Position numbers and translations under genes: made by a program. Positions 54,626 through 64,000 of a DNA stretch of 64,000 nucleotides are shown here, one piece after another; the stretch's first letter is position 1; every line of letters starts with the position of its first letter. The stretch comes from Sinonovacula constricta (taxonomy: Eukaryota > Mollusca > Bivalvia > Cardiida > Solecurtidae): assembly GCA_007844125.1 (NCBI GenBank), contig CM017573.1:930001-994000 (forward strand), in the 5' to 3' direction. A model generated the notes under the pieces. It was given only the letters and a program-made list of their open reading frames with translations, was not told the DNA's origin and made no database searches.

Positions 54626-55159
54626 CAACTGTTAAATCAGGGTTAATGTAATTAGATAAATATAAATATATCTTGGGATATTTATACGAGCATTAACTGT
54701 GTGGGATGGTATTTTACAAAATTTGTGCCAACCATTGAGAAATTGGTAAATATGTTGTTTTTTTCTTTGTTTAGCCAGCCAATCAGGTTTGGGTTGTCAT
54801 TTAGCTAACTAGTATCGATCGTCAGACGACACCTGTCACTGAACGTATATAACCTAAATCTGTACGCTTGGTAGCTCGTGTGGTGAGGATACAAAAGCAA
54901 TGAAAAAATGAAACCGCAAAAAGCTAACAGCAGCAAACATCGTTAAATAGCATCAATCAAACGTAAATCGAAATGAAACGTTTTATGCTGTAATACTGCT
55001 GTATCTGCAACTGCCATGCATCATATAAAAAAATGTTCGAATCACTGGAAATCTTTTAGTCACTACTTGTATGAGAAAAGCCGATGTAATGAGCAGCAGG
55101 TGTGTGTTCTCATTTACGATTATTTTATCCTGGATCACAAAGTTTCAGCAGAGTTAGAT
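54626..55159. other. No recognised feature
   Basis: A/T-rich, no long frame. Confidence 0.4.
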
Positions 55160-55163
55160 TAAA

Positions 55164-55648
55164 GCTAATGTCCGACAGTTTAGACCAAGGTTTTGATACT
55201 TAGACAACCAAAGAAGGATTGATACACGAAAAGATCCCACACAATGATGTTAACTGATGCCCTACATCTATGTGAAAGTGAATCATAACACCCCACTTGT
55301 CATTACAAGTTTGTATTTCCTATCTTGACCATGCTCGTCAATTAGCAATGTTTAAACTAAGAAAAACCACGTGACTGCTATCTTTTAAGATGGCATTACA
55401 TCATCATCCGTGTAATACGCTCAATTTTTTTAAGAAATCCCCATTGTGCTTTTTTAAAGATTTGAAAAGAATACACATTGCGCTATCTATTTTGAGATAT
55501 GTGCTGTCTAACAATTGTGGAAGTGTTCAAAATCGTCTTAACTTAGATTAAATTGCGAGTTTTTAAAGACAGTATGAGCAAATTCGCCAAAACACGGATA
55601 ATATATTGTAACATGTATTTGATGTTGACAAACTGTTGGAAAGCACCT
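55164..55648. mobile_element. TTAA-type MITE, copy 3 (485 bp)
   Basis: Flanked by TTAA at 55160-55163 and 55649-55652. Starts AGCTAATGTCCGACAGTTTAG and ends AAACTGTTGGAAAGCACCT. Internal words TTTAAACTAAGAAAAACCACGTGA and AAAGATTTGAAAAGAATA (in parts) match copy 2. Confidence 0.8.
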
Positions 55649-56554
55649 TTAATAGAAAAAAAATCTTGCCATTGATGACACGACTATGAGAACTGTTTTA
55701 CGACTGAAATGTGAAAACAGTGATTTTATACAATATGCATGTAGCTTAATATGCTAAATGTTACGGAAAACAAGTTTTAAATCCAACAGATGCCGATTAT
55801 GTCAATAGCGGGTTATAGTTATTGATAGTTTCGTTTGCGGCAATACGTCACGGCTGCCAACTAGCAGAGGTCAATAAGTGCATTTGGGACCAAATCCACT
55901 CGTAATTAGCAAGAGTCCCTAGAACGGAAATGTTGTGGCGGACAATAATTGATTGCTATATCAGGAAGGGGTCGACCAACCCTCCATAAAGGTTCATAGT
56001 TATACATGCGCTCCAAATCGCTACACTATTATGCCGTCTTTCCTATTTATAATGCCATTAGGGAATCAATAAATAAAAGAGTAATGGACGGGACTCCGGG
56101 GGAAATAAAATGAAGGATGAATTATGCATGAAAGCGGGAACTATAATAACTCCAATAATGGCGAAATACATGCAAATATGTTTCTTTAGAATCCACTCAC
56201 GCGTACAGCCTTTCCTTATTGAAAATGGATGTAGCCGATATACGAAGGAAAATTGAATAAATAAATCCTGACGATTAAGTAATTTGTGGAAGTGAATGTA
56301 GATTAATACTATTAGATAGCCTACACTTTTAAATAAGAAAATATATACCTTTAAAGCATTTACATCATAAATCAATTAATAAATGTAACCTGTCTGTTAT
56401 GTACGGTTTTAGATTATATCATAACTGTTTTCAGATGGTGTAAAAGGATGTATTGCCTTTATAGGTACCGCTTACAAAAATCATGCTAATTGAACACTAT
56501 TGGTAAGGAAGTGGATACTTGTATTTATAAAGAGAAACATCAAGACTAAATCTC
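55649..56554. other. No recognised feature
   Basis: Short frames only; no splice-bounded exon or array. Confidence 0.4.
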
Positions 56555-56665
56555 CTAAACGTGCAAGTTCGAGCCCTGGTCTGGGTGCGAATTTAGGAAG
56601 GACTTTAAGCTGACATACTGTGCGCCGGTGGTTCTTCCCTCCACCACAATAGCAGGACGTCGGCA
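56555..56665 (+). mobile_element. SINE fragment (plus orientation)
   Basis: B box GCAAGTTCGAGCCCTGGTC, then GGAAGGACTTTAAGCTGACA, GCCGGTGGTTCTTCCC and AGGACGTCGGC. This is the sense strand of the class-II-tRNA SINE. Confidence 0.65.
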
Positions 56666-57174
56666 AACTTACAATGAAGAGAGCCAATGTCGCTTAGTGT
56701 TCACTTTGTTAATGGAAATTCTGGAAACCGCTAAGCATTCAGCAGTTAATAATGAATTAAGAGAGATGTTTGTGAAGCAATAATACCGCAAATGCAGAAT
56801 GTGCAAAAAGCAACGTTTGTTAAATAAATAAATCCTTTTTACAAGATACATGTTCTGCATAATTCCTAACTGTCGTTAGACAGCAGTGTTTATAATTAAC
56901 TTATAGTATAATCGAAGCTGTATCATTTAGTATATACTTACGATCATTTTGTGACGAATACAGCTCGCATGTAACGATCGAATAAAAAGGCTTCTAATCC
57001 ACGCTGTGGTTTTTCGAAAATCTGGCATTACTTGTCTGTTGTAAGCAACATTGTCACAGAAGTCAAACTCATTATTGGTTTTTCAACTAACATTTAAAGG
57101 TAACGTGCACAACGCATTTTTTGAAACAATGTTACAAATAATACTTTGAAATATACAGCGAAAGATATTTACCG

Positions 57175-57402
57175 GAAATAAACACTTGCTTTAAGAGACG
57201 TAATTGCCTATTAATATATACACTAATGACACAGTGGAATTAATACGCGACATTAAGCATGCCATAACACGAGTTCGATGCACTTGAAATAAACCCTTGC
57301 TTAAAATGGCGTCATTTCCAATTAAACTCTACACTAGCGACGCAGTGGAATAAACACGTGACATTTAGATAGTCATAACATGTTCTTTGATGCAAAAATA
57401 TT
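57175..57402. repeat. Diverged tandem duplication of ~114 bp
   Basis: GGAAATAAACACTTGCTTTA...GACACAGTGGAATTAATACG...CATAACACGAGTTCGATGCA is followed by GAAATAAACCCTTGCTTAAA...GACGCAGTGGAATAAACACG...CATAACATGTTCTTTGATGCA. Confidence 0.8.
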
Positions 57403-57564
57403 TCACATTTAGTGATTTGTTACAAGAATGTTTTCAATCGTGACTGTGTAACGTGCCCATCTATGTAAGTGAAATTATTAATGTTTCGTACTTTTATTGT
57501 CATAGAGATGATAGTTTATGTATTTACATATAATATATTGAACGTTTAGTGTTTGGTTTAAACA

Positions 57565-57665
57565 GTGTAACACAGCACCACAGGTCTGCTGGCAGACCAC
57601 CAAACTCGAATGGCCTGAACAAGCCTCCAACCCGGGCTGACTGGGACTAAGACGTCAAGCAATTT
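57565..57665 (-). mobile_element. SINE fragment
   Basis: ACCACAGGTCTGCTGGCAGACC and CTCCAACCCGGGCTGACTGG resemble the antisense SINE body and B box. Confidence 0.45.
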
Positions 57666-59140
57666 CACTGACCAAAAACACAGGCATCACCTTTAAAATT
57701 GTTCCATTGTGGTTGTTTTGTCCTTTGTTACACAACTGTAGGTAATGTGATACCATGTCGGTTGTTTGCAGAGTACGTGCCTGGGTATAATGCCATTTTA
57801 GGTATTCACGGCATGTTTTTTAAAGTAAGCACTTGTACAAAAGTGTTACAGTTTAGTGTGTTTACAGTGGACATCATCTTGTTTTGAATTTAAGAACTTG
57901 CATCAATGCTAATAATATGTCCCCAAGTATAACACAATATGGAATAGAAACCATTACCCTGAGAAGCCATTTAAGAAAGCTATAGTCCCAAAACACAAAA
58001 CTTACTACAGTGACGTTAAACAGAATCATGTCAAAACATTCTCGTACAAATAGCATTGTTTCTTACAATAAATACCACCACGTTCCTATGTACAAAAGAA
58101 GTCCCAGGTTGACCTCGAGCTATGCCTATTTGGCGGCGCCAATCAATATGTAATCAAAGGTTCAATCAGAGAATCCTGTGAAAGTGGCAGCTCTACCAAG
58201 CGGCCGGATCAATACATCTTCCCAGCCATCCATTGAGCCCCACTCCCTCACTCCCCCACTCCCTCACTCCCTGCCAATCTCATTCTCCTGCCTTTCTTAA
58301 AGACTGAATATAAAGATTTCGCCTACATGTAAGAAATAATTCTAAAGTCTGTCCTTTTTATAAAATAAAAATAATACCAGATTCAAGAACAATTGCATAT
58401 GCATAAGCAAATTCAGTTATTTCGTACATTCTGCCAGGCATTACTATACAACACATTTTAACAGGATAATTCAATAAAATGAAGATGATTGTGGTTGCAT
58501 GTTTATATGCGTTTATATTTTCATCAAGAACAGCGCGATTTAATCCCACAAATTGCCCGTTTACGGAACTTTTAGTTAAAGTATAAAAATAAGGACAATC
58601 TAACAGCGCTATATTTACTGAAACAATGACAATCGTGTAATGACTGTCTAAACGGATGTCATGAAAACGTCATCGGCACTAAATTCTTCCAGGTAATAAA
58701 TGTTTTTTACAACTTGTGTATCTTTGACAACGATATACAAGAGCATCAACAACAAAGTTGACCACATGTGGAGTATTATTAACAGGCTCTGTAAAAGTTG
58801 ATAAAATTCCCATTGCATGTGTATGCATTTTGAAAAATATCCAACCAATATAACTTTATATAAGTATCAGAAGATGACCAAGACACCCATGTATCATATT
58901 AAACGGCCATCTACTTCTTGGCAAATGCGACCAGAAGTTATCACTGCCCACAGCCGTATTGATTTTCATCATTTCATGTCCTCCGCCACTCTGTCAGGGT
59001 TTGTATTTTGCTGCTACCACGATATAACAGATTCTAACCCATACTCCGCCACACCCGTTAACAACCTACACTAAATTACATATGTCTTTTTATTAATTGT
59101 AACAAACCGGACTAGAGATATTAACACAAAATTTGCACGC
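57666..59140. other. No recognised gene; short CCCTCACT simple repeat at 58243-58275
   Basis: The simple repeat is CACTCCCTCACTCCCCCACT and on. No other feature recognised. Confidence 0.45.
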
Positions 59141-59245
59141 AAACAGTCCAGATTCTGATCAGACAGTTTCTAGCAAGCAGCTGGTAGATCTACCTATACA
59201 ATATTGGCCTAAACCAGATTATTATGTTTTCAGCAGGGTAAAGAA
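59140..59245. repeat. Dispersed repeat, 'CTGATCAGACAG' family
   Basis: CCAGATTCTGATCAGACAGTT, AAGCAGCTGGTAGATCTACC and ACAATATTGGCCTAAACCAG match words at 7.1 and 15.2 kb. Confidence 0.45.
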
Positions 59246-60799
59246 CTAAGAGAAGTCGACAGGCGTAACATTATCTTGGGTCTCCGGGCTGGTATTGGAT
59301 AGTGACAGAATTTACGACCCATTCACGGTCGCCATATTGATAGCCGTAGAACGATTTCCACTAGGTCAATGGGCCTTTCTCAACAACATTTATCTTTGTA
59401 AGCAGTGCTGCACTTTCATTTAGATTTCTGTATTTCATTAAGTTGCTGAAGTGGGTGTATAAGAAAATAAGATAAATGTTTGATTTTTGTAAGATTCGAA
59501 CCAGTAATCTCTTGAATGGCAGTCTAATTTTCTACCTATTGTCTTTGAACATACATACATGTGTTATGCCTCCTGACCCCCGCCCCGCTAGCGGCCATGT
59601 GTACAAATGTGTACAAATAATATCATGCATAGCTACGCCCCTGCTTACTTATGGCCTACTTACAAATTCTGACGCAAGGTCAGCCCGAATGCATGTCATG
59701 GCAAGGGTGCAAATTCAAGCATGATATGCTGTATCGTTTTTAACGAACTTAAATATTTTCGTAAACTAACGTCACCGAATCATTACATTTTTTCGTTAAA
59801 GTGGCTGGTGATCGGGATCGGGGTGAGAGTATTTATGTCATAAACAATCAAAAATTAATACCTCACACTATTAAGAGCGTACAAAGCGTACAGCATCACT
59901 TGATCCGTCCAGCTTCTACAAGAAAAGTCATTGATGCGAAGCATCAAAGGCCACGCAAAAAACTTGAAAAGAGGTTAAAGCAATATTTGAGCAAGTAAGA
60001 AGACATAATTGAAAAGTTATGGTTTGTATTAGATAGTTTTCAATAACTATAAATCACCAGAAAAAAAAGTATGTAAAGTATATAATCCTGTCTTCCATAG
60101 AATGGTTCAAAACAAAAAAAAAAAAAACAAACCCGACACCGATTATTTTTTTAAGATTTTACGTGTGTAGAAGAAAAAAATGCAAAATTATTACAATTAA
60201 CTCTAAACTAAGCGTACAAGCAGACAATTCACGTGAGCAGCAGCCGTACATTACGAAAAACATTATTGTTCAGGAAGTTATTTTTAGACACATGCATATA
60301 GCCTGTTTTTCTTTCTCAGTATCTTATTGTTTTTTATCAAAGATGTTTTGCATGGAAGCATTTTTGTATATGGGTTATGTACATAAATAACAAAGTTTTG
60401 TGCTTCCTAAAATTAACCCACTTTACGCATTTTAAAGTGGAATAGATGACAAAAACTGAGAGAAACAGTAAACAGACCGACCTGACATATTATTGATCCC
60501 GATGGCAATAAAGTTGTTACACAGCAAAGTTATTACGTAATTATTGCTAGTTAGACTTGTAGTTACACATTGAGCTGACGTAAAAATATTACTCAACAAA
60601 AGTTGCCGTCATATGTGAGGAAATATGTCGTTCAATATGAGACCGAAATACAACAAAATATCAAATGACTTATTTTGAAAAGCAAGTTTTCAATATTATT
60701 CAAGATGGATACTGCTATTTAGTATATCTGGGGGTAAGGAAGTGGTCACTAAAGTAACAAGAAGTGTAAACATATTCTGTTTTCACAAAATGTTCGTGA
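59246..60799. other. No recognised gene
   Basis: A short basic frame at 59801-59998 has no known domain. Remainder A/T-rich with poly-A tracts. Confidence 0.4.
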
Positions 60800-60819
60800 A
60801 AATAAAGAATTGGGAAAGG

Positions 60820-61085
60820 ACTAAAATCTCATGTCGGGTCTTTGGTTTGAATCCAGAACCCTCCGACCCTGAGTCCATAACTTAAACCATGTGTCCAAGA
60901 ATATTTCAAGCATGTTATAAATGTTTTTTTCGTTTGTTGGACTTTTATTAATGATCATCCAAATCGAAAAAGATCTGTTTGAAAATTTTACGGGTCTAGG
61001 GTTTGAATGTTGAACCCTCCTATCCCAAGTCCGTAACCTTAACCTCTTTTCCAAGAACCCTTCAAGCATGTTACAAACTATTTTT
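60820..61085 (-). repeat. Tandemly duplicated tRNA-like SINE head (~156 bp unit)
   Basis: On the minus strand, CTTGGACACATGGTTTAAGTT...GGTTCTGGATTCAAACC and CTTGGAAAAGAGGTTAAGG...GGTTCAACATTCAAACCC repeat at offset 156. A- and B-box-like words are present but decayed, so no functional tRNA. Confidence 0.6.
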
Positions 61086-62877
61086 GGCTATGGACTGCTT
61101 CGTTGGTAATAGATAATCCCACTTTGTTTAACATGTAATCTGAACATCGAAGGACGTACCGATGTCTATTCCTAGTTATTCTAAGTACATAAGGATGAAT
61201 ATGTAAGGACTGAGAATGCATATATAATTACGTTAAAGGTTTAGACCTTTTAATGACGAAAGAAATAAACCAAAATCTCTCGTTTTATGTCATGTTTGTG
61301 TGAAAATTACAGCACAAAACATAAATATAGAAATATATTAAAATAAACAATAAAAAAAAAACGTCGTTTACCGATTATGTTCCCCAGTTTTATTTATTAA
61401 TCTGGGTTGTGAAAAAGGCTTTCCCCTTTTGCAAATTTCAATGAGCATTCCATATATAGGCGTCGCGCTCCAGCGCGTCGCAACCTGTGTAAAAAAACTC
61501 AGAATTAAGAGGCGCAGGCAGAGCGAGAGACTGATAGCAAAATATTTAATCGTTCGGTGTCTCGGTTCTTAGAAGCATGTTCATTTGTAACAAAGTCCAA
61601 TGCCCTGTGTTGTACCTTGCCGACGCCGTATATCTTTTAAAAGATAATTCTCGTTTGGCTTTAAATCGAACTCACGAAAGGGTCAATCAACATACTAAGA
61701 GTATAATACTTTAATGCTTCATAAGTCGCATTAAAAATGTTTTAAAACGAATTTTAGCAACTAACAGACGTAAACTGTCACCGTAATTATGTTTCCCTGG
61801 CATTTAAGTAGGCGTGGCCTTGAAAAATAATGAGCTTTACATAAAATTTCAGCTCAAACATGTTTTATTGAAATATAATAAATATTAAACTTTTGACGGT
61901 ATGTAGCTATGTATTCAACGAAGCTGACAATACTTCTAAATAATCTAATAATAATTTAATAAAGATCTACAATGAACTAAGCAATGTTGCCTGCCATCAC
62001 CAACGGGCCGGGGTAAGTGTTCGGTTTCTTAACATTATGATTGGTCAGATTTTGAAATTATCATATCTCACTCGAAATGACCTGACCACTTTTGCGAAAT
62101 AGATTCCGGAGATAATTGCGTACATACGAAATATTGGGCAAAATATTGGTATCTGAATCCGAACACATTGGTACATTCCGCCGTTTTCCGTAAAGCTTCG
62201 GTTATATTTCGTTGAAATGGCCGAGGTATTCCGAGTAAATATCTATACCGTTCATCAGCTCTTTCTTATCCTTTAGGTTCATTGTGGTTGCTCTGCGTAG
62301 GAGGATTTATAATGAGATTCTTAGAAACGTCTTACATTTGTATTCAAGCTTAAGAATAATAACACCAAACCTTGAACTCTGTCGTGTTGTGGCTGTAGAT
62401 TGGTTCTCTGGCGCCAGTGTTCAATTATACATCCTTCTGACCATTTATCAGCCAGATAAAACAAAACCGGAGCTATTTCGAGACATATTACACTTGTGTG
62501 TAGGAGGCACGGGTAAATTTGTGATCCATATTTGGCTGCAATATATTTGAAATACAAAAAAAATATTTAAAAACTAGCACGCTATAAAGAGGGTTTGGGA
62601 TTTGAGCCTGCTGTTGAATGACCTTCAAGCTTCATTGGTGACTCTCAGGCTAACACAAGGTAGTTCCAGAAATAGTTCACCAGAGCATAACTGACCCATT
62701 TTCAGATAACTTAAAATAACAGCCATTACATTGTTGTGGTTAGTTTCAAATTTGTTTGCCTAAATTGTTTTATTAAGGGTTTTTTTTATTTCATATTAAC
62801 TGCAAATATATTATTAAAAAAGTATATTAATTTGTATTGTTTGTCATGACTTGGTCATTAATACTTTTTTGGGGGGC
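61086..62877. other. No recognised gene
   Basis: Includes a good acceptor-like sequence before 62279 (TCTTATCCTTTAG), but the frame that follows meets a stop after about 24 codons. No array or mobile element. Confidence 0.4.
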
Positions 62878-62910
62878 AAAAATGTCAAAACTTTAAAGTT
62901 TTACATTTTT
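62878..62910. repeat. 33-bp near-perfect palindrome
   Basis: AAAAATGTcAAAACTTT followed by AAAGTTTTACATTTTT: one unpaired base in otherwise full symmetry, with outer TTGGTCA (62851) and GACCAA (62911) further related. Possible cruciform, or remnant ends of a small transposon. Confidence 0.6.
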
Positions 62911-63349
62911 GACCAAAGAAATAAAAAAAATAGTCAAAGAACTCATGGTAATATAAAATACATTTTTTATTATAATTTACATTCTTATTGAATATATAAT
63001 AAATACAACCAAATCAATGGGTTTATTCAACCAGATTTGAAACCAATAAAAAAAGGTGCTGGTCGTTATTTATCTGAAAAAGAGCCAACTCCCTCTCTTA
63101 CACTATCGGTTCATGACATTCACGTCTGTCACAGGTCAGCGTACGTTTGGTCACGTGACTCAACATGTTGTCAGAGTAAACGTCGGTAATAAATTTGACA
63201 ATAATATAAACAATAAGATTGCTAAATTCAAATGGGACATAAGGACTTAAATATTTTCGTAAATTAAATAATGTTAGTTTGTCAATCATTGAGTTTTTGA
63301 GTCTGCATGTATGTTTGTTACACACGAGTGTTTATCTACGTGAATCATG

Positions 63350-63836
63350 AGATAAAAGTACAGAAAATAATGTCATAATTAATGCTAAATAATAGAAAAG
63401 TTCAAAAAATATTGTCACAGAGCTACATTATTCATAAAAGTACAGAACATATTGTCATAGTGCAAGATTATTTATAAAAGTACAAAAAAATGTCAAAGTG
63501 CTAAATTATTAATAAAAATACAGAAAATAATGTCATAGTTAGTGCTAGATTATTCATAAAAGTACAAAATTAATGTCAAAGCGCAAAATTATTAATAAAA
63601 ATTACAGAAAATAATATCATAGTTAATGCTAAATTATTAATAAAAATTACAGAAAATAATGTCATAGTTAGTGCTAGATTATTCATTAAAGTACAAAATT
63701 AATGTCAAAGCGCAAAATTATTAATAAAAAGTACAGAAAATAATGTCATAGGTAATGCTAAATTGTTCATAAAAAGTACAGAAAATAATGTCAAAGTTAG
63801 TGCTAAATTATTCATAAAAGTACATAAAATAATATC
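63350..63836. repeat. A/T-rich tandem repeat, ~46-bp units (about 10)
   Basis: Units of ATTATTCATAAAAGTACAGA, AAATAATGTCATAGTTAGTG, CTA with indels; alternating GTTAGTGCTA and AGCGCAAA variants suggest a two-unit higher order. Confidence 0.88.
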
Positions 63837-64000
63837 AGTTTTCTGATGAAAACAAAATATCCTGAATTTAAACATCAAGTGTATCAATATACACCCTCAT
63901 CCCTCTCTCTCTAAAGAGAAGATAATTAATTACCCACTTATAATATAAAGTATTTTTAGTATTTTTTTTAATATTACTGTCTAGGAACAAGGTAATTACA

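Noticed and set aside
62279..62350. Second exon for the M-G-L-I candidate (phase-compatible acceptor at 62278)
   Set aside because: The joined frame is hydrophobic but stops after about 24 codons with no good donor before the stop; a 16-kb intron join on this alone is not supportable.

Overview
The window is animal nuclear DNA: A/T-rich, intron-rich and packed with minisatellites, tRNA-derived SINEs, MITEs and one LINE fragment. The repeat types, including a degenerate ~118-bp 'GACCCAGTT' tandem repeat familiar from clam and oyster genomes, and the frequent TACATGTA-like words point to a bivalve mollusc. The species cannot be fixed from sequence alone.

Only one protein-coding gene is strongly supported. 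It lies on the minus strand from about 25.5 kb down to the left edge and beyond. It encodes an oxysterol-binding-protein-related protein of the ORP3/6/7 (subfamily III) type. Seven coding exons (24412-24329, 11259-10990, 8997-8944, 8106-7993, 6045-5898, 5319-5188, 4039-3948) join in frame across six introns. They give the first 298 residues: an acidic/Ser-rich N-terminus, a PH domain and the start of a coiled-coil linker. The lipid-binding ORD domain must lie outside the window, so the 3.57-kb 30-bp minisatellite at 1-3570 sits inside an intron. A non-coding 5' exon ends at 25485, and a perfect plus-strand splice donor at 25665 suggests a compact divergent promoter of about 180 bp.

The ORP introns (4-24 kb) hold a class-II-tRNA-derived SINE family in many copies, two other SINE types with clear target-site duplications, TTAA-flanked MITEs (12.2 and 23.7 kb), a 49-bp array (11.7-12.2 kb), and two arrays (74-76 bp at 17.85-19.04 kb; 52 bp at 21.3-22.1 kb). 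Both of these last arrays appear to be tandem expansions of the same internal segment of the SINE family.

From 25.7 to 64 kb there is no confidently identified host gene. The region holds a 5'-truncated LINE (28.2-28.9 kb), a back-to-back composite minisatellite (41-bp units 35.24-37.39 kb, then 34-bp units 37.4-39.7 kb), a local duplication in which one copy carries a SINE and the other keeps the empty site (41.7-43.1 kb), a dispersed repeat with three consecutive hairpins (44.0, 52.7, 54.0 kb), and a candidate promoter with two perfect CRE palindromes upstream of a possible first coding exon (45.8-46.1 kb). Most of the long minisatellite reading frames are consequences of repeat periodicity, not genes.
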